Source: Aurantimonas sp. 22II-16-19i
GTDB taxonomy: Bacteria; Pseudomonadota; Alphaproteobacteria; Rhizobiales; Rhizobiaceae
Reading direction: 5' to 3'
Assembly: GCF_002088275.1 (NCBI RefSeq)
Contig: NZ_AQQS01000016.1
Span: forward strand, 1 to 64,000
Length of the DNA stretch: 64,000 nucleotides
Position numbers and translations under genes: made by a program. The notes under the pieces were generated by a model, which saw only the letters and a program-made list of their open reading frames with translations, ran no database searches and had not been told where the DNA came from. Within the stretch, counting starts at the first letter, position 1. Every line of letters begins with the position of its first letter. Below are positions 42,100-50,803 of this stretch, in pieces.

Positions 42100-43002
42100 T
42101 CAGGGTCGTTCGATGGGGGACGGATCCACCGCGCCGAGCAGCGCCAGGATCGCCCTGTTCAAGGGCGTCGGCACCCCGTGCCGTTCGCCGGCGCGAACCA
42201 CCGCACCGGTCAGATACTCGTGCTCCAGCGGCCGGCCGGACAGACGGTCGTAGAGCATGGACGAGCCGCTGCCGGGATTGGCGCCGGCGGAGATCTTCAG
42301 GATGAGACCTGCCTCGTCGTCGCCGAGCTTCGCCCCCGATGCCCGGCCGGCGGCGATCGCCTCGGCGAGCAGGCCCCGTCCGAGTTCCTGCACCGCCTCG
42401 TCCCTGAACACGTCCATGCGGCGCAGGGTCAGCGCGGTGACGGGATTGGCGACGACGTTGGCGAGCAGCTTGCGCCAGGCGGCGGTCAGAAACTCGGGCT
42501 CGATCTCGACGGCGAGAGCCGAATCCTCGAAGAACCGCGCCACCTGCCGTCCGGCCGCATCATCGGGAACGATCAGCCGGCTGCTGTAGTGATGCACGAT
42601 CCGGCCCGGGCCGACTCTCTCGGCCGCGACATAGACGATCGAGGGAATGATCGTGCCGGCCAGTGCGAAGCCGGCAAGCCGCTCGGCGTGGTCGACGCCG
42701 TTCTGGGCAACGAGCACCAGGGTCTGCGGGCCGACCAGAACCTCGAGCCACGGCCGGGCGCTGGCCGTATCCTGCGCCTTGGTGGCGACGACGACGAGAT
42801 CGGCCGGCCGGGCATGTGCCGGCAAGTCGCGGGGTTCAGCGACGATGGCGGCGCCGACCTCTCGCGTTTCGTCGCCATCGTCGAGTGTCAGCGTCTCGAA
42901 GGGCGTTCGCACGCACAGCGTCACGTCATGGCCGGCATCCGCCAGCATCGCCGCGAAATAGCCGCCGATCGCGCCGGCTCCGATCACCGCTGCCTTCATC
43001 AT
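42100..43002 (-). CDS. panE: 2-dehydropantoate 2-reductase family (ketopantoate reductase)
   Basis: A 300-residue NADPH-dependent reductase with the Rossmann motif G-A-G-A-I-G-G-Y at the N-terminus, A-Q-N-G-V-D-H in the middle, the catalytic lysine in A-A-W-R-K-L-L-A-N and the late S-S-M-L-Y-D-R-L-S-G-R-P-L-E-H-E-Y. It would make pantoate for CoA, though many members reduce other 2-keto acids. It is monocistronic here, with no panB or panC nearby. Confidence 0.82.
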   Translation of the reverse strand: MMKAAVIGAGAIGGYFAAMLADAGHDVTLCVRTPFETLTLDDGDETREVGAAIVAEPRDLPAHARPADLVVVATKAQDTASARPWLEVLVGPQTLVLVAQNGVDHAERLAGFALAGTIIPSIVYVAAERVGPGRIVHHYSSRLIVPDDAAGRQVARFFEDSALAVEIEPEFLTAAWRKLLANVVANPVTALTLRRMDVFRDEAVQELGRGLLAEAIAAGRASGAKLGDDEAGLILKISAGANPGSGSSMLYDRLSGRPLEHEYLTGAVVRAGERHGVPTPLNRAILALLGAVDPSPIERP

Positions 43003-43108
43003 CGCACCGTGCTCCTTCGTTTGGCGAGCTTATGGGTCACGCATTGCCATGTCATCGCCGATGGCGGCGCGGTGAGCCACCCGAAAACGCCGCCGAAGCG
43101 ACCGGCGG

Positions 43109-44125
43109 TCAGTGCCGATTGGTGACCGCGGCCTGGGAAAAGGTCGCCATGTCGCGGTGGCAGCGGGCGGCCGCCTTGACGATGCCGGCGGCGAGCGCCG
43201 CGCCGGTGCCCTCGCCGAGGCGCATGCCCAGCGCCAGCAGCGGCACCTTGCCCAACGTCTCCAGCGCCTGCATGTGGCCGCGCTCGGCCGAGACATGGCC
43301 GAACAGGCAGTGGTCGAGCGCGCGGGGATCCATCTTGTGGAGGACGGCGGCGGCCGAGGTGGCGACGAAGCCGTCGACGATCACCGGCACGTTCTGGTGC
43401 CGCGCGCCGAGGATCGCCCCGGCCATCGCCGCGATCTCGCGGCCGCCGAGCCGCCGCAGCACTTCCAGCGGATCCGACAGGTGTCCCTTGTGGAAGGCGA
43501 GCCCCTGGTCGATCACCGCCACCTTGCGGGCCATGTCCTCGCCGGAAAGCCCGGTGCCGGCGCCGGCCCAGTCGGCGCCGCTTCCGCCGAAGAGGGCGGC
43601 GTAGACCGCCGCGGCGACGGTGGTGTTGCCGATGCCCATCTCGCCGATGCACAGAAGGTCGGGCTTGTCCATCAGCACCTCCATGCCGAAGGCCATGGTC
43701 GCAGCGCAGGTCTTCTCGTCCATCGCGGCGGCCTCGGTGAAGTCGTCGGTCGGGATCTCCAGCGCGAGATCGTAGACCTTGAGGCCGAGATCGTAGGCGG
43801 CGCAGATCTGGTTGATGGCCGCGCCCCCGGCGGCGAAATTCGCCACCATCTGCGCCGTCACCTCGGGCGGATAGGCCGAGACGCCCTTCGCGGTGACGCC
43901 GTGATTGCCGGCGAAGACCGCGACCAGCGGCCGCTCGACATGGGGCACGCCCCCCTGCCAGGCAGCCAGCCACTGGGCGAGTTCCTCCAGCCGGCCGAGC
44001 GAGCCGGCGGGCTTGGTCAGGTCCTCCTCGCGGTGGCGCGCGGCATGGACGGCGGCACCGTCCGGCCCCGGCATGGTGCGGACGAGATCGCGGATGTCGT
44101 CGAAGGGAAGACCGGTGGTGGACAT
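43109..44125 (-). CDS. cobT: Nicotinate-nucleotide--dimethylbenzimidazole phosphoribosyltransferase
   Basis: A 338-residue enzyme that makes alpha-ribazole phosphate for the lower loop of cobalamin. It shows K-P-A-G-S-L-G-R-L-E-E-L-A early, the phosphate loop G-E-M-G-I-G-N-T-T and the late H-V-S-A-E-R-G-H. It starts 75 bases from, and divergent to, cobS, whose product uses alpha-ribazole. No cobalamin riboswitch is visible in the short gap. Confidence 0.93.
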   Translation of the reverse strand: MSTTGLPFDDIRDLVRTMPGPDGAAVHAARHREEDLTKPAGSLGRLEELAQWLAAWQGGVPHVERPLVAVFAGNHGVTAKGVSAYPPEVTAQMVANFAAGGAAINQICAAYDLGLKVYDLALEIPTDDFTEAAAMDEKTCAATMAFGMEVLMDKPDLLCIGEMGIGNTTVAAAVYAALFGGSGADWAGAGTGLSGEDMARKVAVIDQGLAFHKGHLSDPLEVLRRLGGREIAAMAGAILGARHQNVPVIVDGFVATSAAAVLHKMDPRALDHCLFGHVSAERGHMQALETLGKVPLLALGMRLGEGTGAALAAGIVKAAARCHRDMATFSQAAVTNRH

Positions 44126-44200
44126 CGTGGGCTCCTTGGTGTTCAGCCTGTGCCGGCTGCGGTATCGCCACCCGCACGGCGAAAATGCGACGCCAGATGT

Positions 44201-45124
44201 ATGGGGGACGGCTTGCAGACGATCACGGCGCTGACCGGCGCGACCTTCCGGGCCGCGGCCTTTCTCACCCGCCTTAGCATCTCCTGCCGGCACTTCGAGG
44301 GCCATGGGCGCATGGCGTCCGTCCAATCCCCCGAAAAACCGGCCGTCGGCAATCCGCTCACCGATGCCGGAAATGCCGTCGCACCGGCCGCCACCGCCCT
44401 TGGGGAGGAGAAGCCTCTTCCCGACGAGCCGGCCCCCTATCGCCTCGGCGACGACGCCCATGCGTTTCCGCTGGTCGGTCTGATCGCCGCGGCGCCGGCG
44501 GCGTTGCTCCTCCTCGTCCTGCCCGCCCTCGGCCTCTCGCCGCTGGCCTGCGGCATCCTCGCCCTCGCAGCCCTGGTCGCGATGACCGGGGCGCTGCACG
44601 AGGACGGGCTCGCCGACGTCGCCGATGGCCTCGGCGGCCACCATCGGCGCGAGCGGGCGCTGGACATCATGCATGACAGCCGGGTCGGCAGCTACGGTGC
44701 CATCGCGCTGGTCCTCTCGCTCGGGCTTCGCGCCGCACTGCTTGCCGAGCTTTGCGCCGCGCGCCCCCTTGCCGCTGCCCTGGCCCTCCTCGCGGCGTCG
44801 GCCGCCAGCCGCGGCGCGATGGCGGCCTTCTGGGGCCGGACGCCGCCGGCCACCGGCACCGGTCTCGCCGCCCGCGCCGGCCAGCCCGCGCGGGACAAGG
44901 CTATGGCCTCGCTCGCCATCGGCGCGGCCATGGCCGTCGGTCTTGCCCTGCCCTTCGCCAGCCTCCCGTCCGTCGCCGCGGCGATCGCCCTGCCAGCCCT
45001 TGCGCTCCTCCTCTTCCGCAGCTTCGTCATCCGGCGCATCGGCGGCCAGACCGGCGACTGCCTCGGCGCCGCCCAGCAGCTCTGCGAGATCGCGGTCCTG
45101 ATCGGGCTGGCGATGGGGGCATGA
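44201..45124 (+). CDS. cobS: Adenosylcobinamide-GDP ribazoletransferase with an N-terminal insertion
   Basis: A 307-residue membrane protein, larger than the ~250 usual for CobS, that joins alpha-ribazole to adenosylcobinamide-GDP. The core is intact: A-F-L-T-R-L-S, then H-A-F-P-L-V-G-L, H-E-D-G-L-A-D-V-A-D-G-L-G-G, M-H-D-S-R-V-G-S-Y-G and Q-T-G-D-C-L-G-A. Between the first two motifs about 40 extra residues rich in Pro, Ala and Glu (about 38-80) appear. ATG 44201 is the first start in frame after a break; the ribosome site is weak. Confidence 0.9.
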   Translation: MGDGLQTITALTGATFRAAAFLTRLSISCRHFEGHGRMASVQSPEKPAVGNPLTDAGNAVAPAATALGEEKPLPDEPAPYRLGDDAHAFPLVGLIAAAPAALLLLVLPALGLSPLACGILALAALVAMTGALHEDGLADVADGLGGHHRRERALDIMHDSRVGSYGAIALVLSLGLRAALLAELCAARPLAAALALLAASAASRGAMAAFWGRTPPATGTGLAARAGQPARDKAMASLAIGAAMAVGLALPFASLPSVAAAIALPALALLLFRSFVIRRIGGQTGDCLGAAQQLCEIAVLIGLAMGA

Positions 45125-45437
45125 CCGGCTGCCGAGCCTGCATCTCCCCGATCATCCCAAAGCCGAGCAAGTCGATCACGGCGTGTCGGCCTTTGCTGTT
45201 GCGGGCAGGCCGCCGGGCCGGCGGGCTCAAGCCGAACTCGCCGCCCGTCTGTCGACCATAGAAGCGGCCCCGCTTGACGGCGACCGGCGCCGACTGTCAT
45301 GCCTGCCCTGCAATCGGGGCCGCTAGTTCGCTCCCCCGCGCCCGGCCCGCCTCCCCGCAACCGGCGCCGCGCGACACGATGACTTCGCCCCAACCAACCG
45401 TTATGTCAGGTGGACAGGGTCCAGAAAGGCGCCACGC
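45125..45437. other. Intergenic region after cobS
   Basis: About 313 bases. A 46-codon frame from ATG 45121 (M-T-G-C-R-A-C-I-S-P-I-I) and a longer frame without a start codon (L-P-S-L-H-L-P-D-H-P-K-A-E-Q) cross it, but neither is convincing. It may be the remains of a small gene. It must also hold the promoter of the GAF kinase gene. Confidence 0.35.
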
Positions 45438-46637
45438 GTGGACGATCGATTTCGGCAGGACATCGAAGCCGTCGGACGGATCGCGGCGGTGCCGAAGATC
45501 CTCGATGTCGTCTGCCGCACCACCGGCATGGGATTTGCCGCCGTCGCACGGGTAACCGACGCCCACTGGGTCACGTGCCAGGCGCTGGACCATATCGGCT
45601 TCGGCCTGAAGCCCGGCGACGAGCTGAAGGTCGAGACCACGATCTGCAATGAGATCCGCAGCAGCCTGCAAGCCCTGGTGATCGGTCACGTCAGCGAGGA
45701 CGCGACCTATTGCAGCCACCCGACCGCGGCGATGTACGGGATCGAGAGCTACATCTCGATCCCGATCATCCGGGCCAACGGCGATTTCTTCGGAACGCTC
45801 TGTGCGATCGATCCGCGTCCTGCCCGCCTCGACAATCTCGAGACGATGGGCATGCTCAAGCTGTTCGCCGAACTCGTGGCATCCCACCTCGACGCCGACC
45901 AGAAGCTCGCCGAAGCCGAGGCCAACCTTCTCGGCGAGAGGCGGATGGCGGAATTGCGCGAGCAGTTCATCGCCGTTCTCGGCCACGACCTGCGCAACCC
46001 GGTCGCCTCGATCGATTCCGGCATGAAGCTGTTGCTTCGCCAACCGCTCGACGAGCGATCCCATCAGGTGGTCACGCTGGTCCGGGGGAGCGTGCTGCGC
46101 ATGCGCGGGCTCATCGACAATGTCCTCGATTTCGCCCGCGGCCGGCTCGGGGACGGGCTGACGCTCGACCGCTCGGAAGACGGCGGGCTGGCCACGAGCC
46201 TGATGCAGGTCGTCGACGAGATGCGGATCGCCCACCCGGACCGCGCCATCAAGGCGACGATCGCCATCCACCGGCCGGTCCTCTGCGACCGCGCCCGCCT
46301 CGGACAGCTTCTGTCGAACCTCCTCGGCAATGCGCTGACCCATGGCTCCTCCGATCAGCCGATCGAGATGCGGGCGGCGACAGAGCACGACCGCTTCGTC
46401 CTCAGCGTCGCCAATGCCGGCAATCCGATCGGCGAGGAGACGATGAAGCACCTCTTCCATCCGTTCCTGCGCGGCGAGGTCCGGGCCAGCCAGCAGGGGC
46501 TCGGCCTCGGCCTGTTCATCACCAGCGAGATCGCCAAGGCGCATGGCGGGACGATGTCGGTCGTCTCGGACGAGCAGGAGACGCGCATCACCTTCGAGAT
46601 GCCGCTAGATGGCGCCCCCTCGAAGCCGGCGTCCTAG
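45438..46637 (+). CDS. Cytoplasmic GAF-domain sensor histidine kinase
   Basis: A 399-residue soluble kinase: GAF domain (about 12-155), HisKA dimerisation domain with His183 in F-I-A-V-L-G-H-D-L-R-N-P, and an ATPase domain with L-L-S-N-L-L-G-N-A-L-T-H-G and G-L-G-L-G-L-F-I. There is no membrane segment, so it senses an internal ligand or redox state. No response regulator is next to it, making it an orphan kinase. The start is GTG 45438. Confidence 0.9.
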   Translation: MDDRFRQDIEAVGRIAAVPKILDVVCRTTGMGFAAVARVTDAHWVTCQALDHIGFGLKPGDELKVETTICNEIRSSLQALVIGHVSEDATYCSHPTAAMYGIESYISIPIIRANGDFFGTLCAIDPRPARLDNLETMGMLKLFAELVASHLDADQKLAEAEANLLGERRMAELREQFIAVLGHDLRNPVASIDSGMKLLLRQPLDERSHQVVTLVRGSVLRMRGLIDNVLDFARGRLGDGLTLDRSEDGGLATSLMQVVDEMRIAHPDRAIKATIAIHRPVLCDRARLGQLLSNLLGNALTHGSSDQPIEMRAATEHDRFVLSVANAGNPIGEETMKHLFHPFLRGEVRASQQGLGLGLFITSEIAKAHGGTMSVVSDEQETRITFEMPLDGAPSKPAS

Positions 46638-46770
46638 CGCCGCCCGGATCCACACCTCTCCCCAGGCGTTGCGGAACAGGAACGAGGCGGCACGAGGAGC
46701 CGCCGCGCCGTCATCAACCATGCCCGAATTCGAGTGCCCCATCTTGCATCGCCGCAACCCATCCTCCATC

Positions 46771-46790
46771 TACCATCCACACGGATGGTA
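46771..46790. promoter_or_regulatory. Operator palindrome for the CopG regulator
   Basis: TACCATCC-ACAC-GGATGGTA is a perfect 8+8 inverted repeat directly before the ribosome site (AAGGAGA) and 13 bases before the copG start. Further CATCC-like half-sites lie just upstream (46760-46770). Ribbon-helix-helix proteins bind such repeated short sites, so autoregulation is likely. Confidence 0.65.
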
Positions 46791-46803
46791 AGGAGATGGT
46801 TTT

Positions 46804-47217
46804 TTGAAGCTGCAGGATATACGCCCGAAGGTTGCCGACAGCGAGAAGATCACCATCAACCTCGGCCATGTCGATCTCGGCCAGATCGATCTCCTGGTGC
46901 AGGAGGGCTTCTATGCCAACCGGACCGACTTCATCCGCACCGCCATCCGCAATCAGCTGTCGCGGCATGAGGAGGCGATGCGCAAGACCGTCGAGCGCCG
47001 CGACATCGAGCTCGGCGTCCGGCGCTACGCCCGGGCCGACCTCGAGGCTGCGAGAGCGGCCGGCCAGAGGCTCGCGATCCAGGTGCTCGGCCTCGCGGTC
47101 ATCGCCGACGACGTCTCTCCCGAGCTCGCCCTCGAGACGATCGCATCGCTCGAAGTGCTCGGCGCGCTCCAGGCTCCCGCGGCCGTCAAGGCCGCACTGA
47201 AGGACCGCATCCGGTGA
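46804..47217 (+). CDS. CopG/ribbon-helix-helix family regulator
   Basis: A 137-residue protein with an N-terminal ribbon-helix-helix (K-I-T-I-N-L-G-H-V-D-L-G-Q-I-D-L-L-V-Q, then N-R-T-D-F-I-R-T-A-I-R-N-Q-L) and a longer C-terminal helical part (about 60-137) of unknown role. The start is TTG 46804, preceded by AAGGAGA and the palindrome at 46771-46790. It probably represses itself and the esterase gene 97 bases downstream. Confidence 0.83.
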   Translation: MKLQDIRPKVADSEKITINLGHVDLGQIDLLVQEGFYANRTDFIRTAIRNQLSRHEEAMRKTVERRDIELGVRRYARADLEAARAAGQRLAIQVLGLAVIADDVSPELALETIASLEVLGALQAPAAVKAALKDRIR

Positions 47218-47314
47218 GCGCGGCCCTCGTCTACCTCTTTCTCTCCCCCTTCTGCGGGCGCGAGCGAGCCATCGCCGCGCCGTCGCTCCTCTTCCCCACG
47301 ACTGGAACCCCATC

Positions 47315-48598
47315 ATGAACGCCTTTCCCAACGTCGACATGCAGGAGGTCACCCGCCTCACCCGCAAGGGCAAGCTCAAGGAAGCGATGCGGCTTCTCGG
47401 CGGCGGCCTCATGGGGAGCGGCATGGCTGGAGGAAGCGAGTCGGCCAGCTCGGACGCAAAGGCGCAAGCTGCCGCCACGGATGCCGCCACGCCGGCGCGC
47501 CACAAGACCACCCTTCTCGACCTTGCAAAGCCAGGCTCGAAAGCCGGCGGCACCTGGACCCTCGGCGCGGAACCCGGTGAGGCGCGCGATGATGCGACAG
47601 CCCCCGCCGAGGCCCGCCCGGCAAATGCGCGGCATGCCGGTCCGGTGCCGGGCGCAGCCTCCGCGCCGAACCCGTGGACCCGCTTCGTCGACGGCAGCAT
47701 CCTTCCCGACCTCGCAGGACTTTCCGGGCTGGGCGGGACGGCACGCGCCGTCACCGTGCCGGATGGCGCGCGCTTCGACACCCACGAACATGCCGGCCCT
47801 TCGGGCAGCCGCCGCTACAAACTCTACGTTCCCGCACGCCATGACGGCCGGCCGGCGCCGCTCGTCGTCATGCTGCATGGCTGCACCCAGTCGCCGGACG
47901 ATTTTGCCGCCGGAACACGGATGAACGCGCTTGCCGAAGAGTTCGGCTTCCTCGTCGCCTATCCGGAACAGAGCAAGCGCGCCAATGCGCAGAAATGCTG
48001 GAACTGGTTCGAGGCCGGCGACCAGCGGCGCGATTCCGGCGAGCCGGCGCTGATCGCCGGGATCACCCGGGAGATCGTCGCCGCACATGGCGCCGATCCG
48101 GCGCGGGTCTTCGTTGCCGGGCTTTCGGCCGGCGGCGCGGCGGCGACGATCATGGGCCAGCGCTACCCCGAGCTCTACGCCGCCGTCGGCGTCCATTCGG
48201 GCCTTGCCTGCGGCGCCGCCCGCGACATGGGCTCGGCCTTTGCCGCGATGCGCGGCGGTGCGCCCGTCACGGCCGGCGAACGTGTCGTGCCGACCATCGT
48301 CTTCCACGGCGACCGCGACACCACCGTCGCTCCGGTCAATGGCGACCACGTCCTCGAACAGGCCCGTGCCGGCGCGTCGGCGCGAGCCGTGACGGAGCAA
48401 GGCGTCTCGACTGGCGGCGTCGGATACACCCGCACCGTCCACAGGGAGGCGGACGGGCGCGAGCGGCTGGAGAGCTGGCGCATCCATGGTGCCGGTCACG
48501 CTTGGTCCGGCGGCAGCGCCGACGGCAGCTACACGCTACCCGGCGGGCCCGACGCCAGCCGCGAGATGCTGCGTTTCTTCCTCGACCGGGATCTCTGA
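47315..48598 (+). CDS. PHB depolymerase-family esterase
   Basis: A 427-residue alpha/beta hydrolase of the poly(3-hydroxybutyrate) depolymerase/feruloyl esterase family. After a low-complexity Ala/Gly-rich N-terminal third (about 1-150), the catalytic domain shows V-V-M-L-H-G-C-T-Q-S-P-D-D-F (oxyanion region), the nucleophile in A-G-L-S-A-G-G-A-A, D of H-G-D-R-D-T-T-V and H of G-A-G-H-A-W-S-G-G. There is no signal peptide, so it may act on storage granules or other internal esters. Confidence 0.87.
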   Translation: MNAFPNVDMQEVTRLTRKGKLKEAMRLLGGGLMGSGMAGGSESASSDAKAQAAATDAATPARHKTTLLDLAKPGSKAGGTWTLGAEPGEARDDATAPAEARPANARHAGPVPGAASAPNPWTRFVDGSILPDLAGLSGLGGTARAVTVPDGARFDTHEHAGPSGSRRYKLYVPARHDGRPAPLVVMLHGCTQSPDDFAAGTRMNALAEEFGFLVAYPEQSKRANAQKCWNWFEAGDQRRDSGEPALIAGITREIVAAHGADPARVFVAGLSAGGAAATIMGQRYPELYAAVGVHSGLACGAARDMGSAFAAMRGGAPVTAGERVVPTIVFHGDRDTTVAPVNGDHVLEQARAGASARAVTEQGVSTGGVGYTRTVHREADGRERLESWRIHGAGHAWSGGSADGSYTLPGGPDASREMLRFFLDRDL

Positions 48599-48690
48599 CC
48601 AGGGCCCATGCCGGCGGGTCGTCATCGTCCTGCAACGCCCGACGTCTAGCCGCGTTGTGTCTGGCACCGTCATGGCTCGCGAGGATCCGC

Positions 48691-49743
48691 TTGGAGACGA
48701 CCCACCTTCCCCGCGAGACCGACAACGCGGCGTTCGGCCTCGCCGGCCGCCGCTGTCACGTCGTCCTCAACGCCAAGGCCGGCAGTGCCGAGGACGGCGG
48801 CAAGGCGATCCTTGTCGCCATCGAGAGCGGTCTCGGGCGCATCGGTGCAACTTCGGTGACCATCGACGCCGACCGCTCGCGTCCCTTCGAGGAGCGCATT
48901 CGCCGCGCCATGGCGAGCGACGCCGACATCATCGTCTCGGCGGGCGGCGACGGCACCGCCACGGCGCTCGCAACCGCCATCGTCGATGCCGGAGGAGATG
49001 CCGGCGCGAATGCCGGAGCCGGCCCCGGCGCCGGACCGGGGCCTGACGGCGGCAAGATCCTGGCGGTGCTGCCCCTCGGCACCGCCAACCTCCTCGCCCG
49101 CGATCTCCAGATCCCGCTCGATCTTCAGGAGGCCATCGCCGCTTTCGCCGACATGCAGCCGCGACGGATCGACGTCGGCCGCGTGAACGGGCGGGTCTTC
49201 CTGCACAAGGTGGTGATCGGCTTCGCCCCGGCCGTCGCCGCCAAGCGGGAAGAGTTGCGCAGCAAGAGCGATCTGGCGTCGATGGCGCACTTCCTGCGCT
49301 ATTTCCTCAGCCGGCTGGCCAAGCCGCCCCACCACCGCCTCTCGCTTCGGCTCGACGACGGGCCGCAGGAGGAGATCAAGGTGCGGGCGCTCGCCATCGC
49401 CAGCAACGCCTATGACGAAGGCCTCGGCCGGTTCTTCTCGCGGGCCCGGCTCGATCGCGGGCATCTGACGGTCTATGCGCTGAAGCATCTGACCCTCGCG
49501 GACGTCCTGCGGCTCTCGACCGGCATGTTGATCGGCCGCTGGCGCCAGGACGAGGCGCTGAGCGAACGCCCCGCCGGGAGCGTCGACGTCGGGGCGAGGC
49601 AGAAGCGCGTGCGGGTGATGATCGACGGGGAGGTGATGAAGCTCGCCTCCCCCCTGCGCTTCGAGATCCATCCCGGCGCCTTGCGGGTCCTCGCCCCGGT
49701 CGCGGCCGGGCAAGCGAGCCCGACGATCGAGGCGGCGGCCTGA
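48691..49743 (+). CDS. Diacylglycerol kinase-like lipid kinase (YegS/DagK fold)
   Basis: A 350-residue lipid kinase with N-A-K-A-G-S at the N-terminus, the nucleotide motif S-A-G-G-D-G-T-A-T-A, and L-P-L-G-T-A-N-L-L-A-R-D-L-Q-I-P. A Gly/Ala-rich insert (A-G-A-N-A-G-A-G-P-G) lies between the first two strands of that domain. It phosphorylates diacylglycerol or a similar lipid. TTG 48691 with GAGGA five bases before fits best. Its stop overlaps the next start (TGATG, 49741-49745). Confidence 0.83.
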   Translation: METTHLPRETDNAAFGLAGRRCHVVLNAKAGSAEDGGKAILVAIESGLGRIGATSVTIDADRSRPFEERIRRAMASDADIIVSAGGDGTATALATAIVDAGGDAGANAGAGPGAGPGPDGGKILAVLPLGTANLLARDLQIPLDLQEAIAAFADMQPRRIDVGRVNGRVFLHKVVIGFAPAVAAKREELRSKSDLASMAHFLRYFLSRLAKPPHHRLSLRLDDGPQEEIKVRALAIASNAYDEGLGRFFSRARLDRGHLTVYALKHLTLADVLRLSTGMLIGRWRQDEALSERPAGSVDVGARQKRVRVMIDGEVMKLASPLRFEIHPGALRVLAPVAAGQASPTIEAAA

Positions 49744-50552
49744 TGCGCCTCGCCCATCTGTCCGACCTGCATTTCGGCCGCCACGATGCGGAGGCCGCCG
49801 AAGCCCTCGTCGCCGACCTCAAGTCCGTCGCGCCGGACCTCGTCGTCGTCAGCGGCGACTTCACCCAGGACGGCACGAGCGCCGAGTTCCGCCAGGCCGA
49901 GGCGTTCCTGCAGGCGCTCGCCCTGCCGACCTTCTGCATTCCTGGCAACCACGACGTTCCGGCGCGCAACATCCTGCGCCGGCTCGCCGATCCCTACGGG
50001 CTCTATCGCCGCCACATCAACGACGAACTGGAGCCCTTCGTCGAGCTGGGCGGCGTCGCCATTGCCGGCCTGAAGACGTCGCGCCGCATGCGCCTCGGCC
50101 TCAACTGGGCCCATGGCTCGCTCAGCCGAGGCCAGCTCGGCGGGCTGGAGGGGCGCTTTTCGAGATGCGATCCCGCCGCCATCCGCGTCGTCGTCGCGCA
50201 TCATCCGCTGATGCTGCCGGAGACCCCGTTCGAGATGAAGACCGTCAAGCGGGCCGATCTGGCGCTCCAGACCTTCGCCGACCTCGGCGTCAGGCTCGTC
50301 CTCTCCGGCCATTTCCACCTGACCTACCAGCGCAAGCACGCCCTGCCGGGAGAGGTGCGCGAGGGCCAGCCGACGACGTCGGGCGAGCGGCAGGCGGAGA
50401 AGGCGCCGGTGATCGTCGCCCAGGCCGCCAGCGCGATCTCGACGCGGCTGCGCGGCGAGCCGAACGCCTACAACGCGATCACCATCGAGAACGGGGCCAT
50501 CGAGGTGAAGGTTCGGGAATGGCGGGATGGCGCATGGAGCGCCCAGGGCTGA
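49743..50552 (+). CDS. Metallophosphoesterase
   Basis: A 269-residue calcineurin-like phosphoesterase with D-L-H-F-G, G-D-F-T-Q-D-G, G-N-H-D-V, A-H-H-P-L and G-H-F-H. It is translationally coupled to the lipid kinase gene. This pairing suggests that both work on a phospholipid or lipid-linked phosphate, as an inference. It is a separate family branch from the phosphodiesterase at 15873-16652. Confidence 0.88.
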   Translation: MRLAHLSDLHFGRHDAEAAEALVADLKSVAPDLVVVSGDFTQDGTSAEFRQAEAFLQALALPTFCIPGNHDVPARNILRRLADPYGLYRRHINDELEPFVELGGVAIAGLKTSRRMRLGLNWAHGSLSRGQLGGLEGRFSRCDPAAIRVVVAHHPLMLPETPFEMKTVKRADLALQTFADLGVRLVLSGHFHLTYQRKHALPGEVREGQPTTSGERQAEKAPVIVAQAASAISTRLRGEPNAYNAITIENGAIEVKVREWRDGAWSAQG

Positions 50553-50803
50553 CGCGGCAGAGCGGCTCTTCCGCCGATCTCGATGCGGGGGAACCGGCAC
50601 GCGCTGCCGTCCGAAGGCCGGCCCGAGGTCCCGCGCGGCGTCACCGCCGGCCCACGGCGAGCGACGGCGCGGAGCCGGGACGTCGTTGACAAAGCGTTAA
50701 TTCTGTTGGGAAAAACGCGTGGATCCGGGTCGTGCGAGATTGATCCGGGTGCCATGGGCGGACAAAGGTCCGGCGACCCTCCTCATCTCACAGGATCCGT
50801 TTC

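Noticed and set aside
44126-44200. Cobalamin riboswitch between cobT and cobS
   Set aside because: Only 75 bases and no B12-box-like sequence; the cobB-cbiD gap is equally short.
45121-45261. DUF1289-like small gene after cobS
   Set aside because: Cysteine-bearing frame M-T-G-C-R-A-C lacks the family's C-x-G-C-G-R-T pattern, and other frames have no start.
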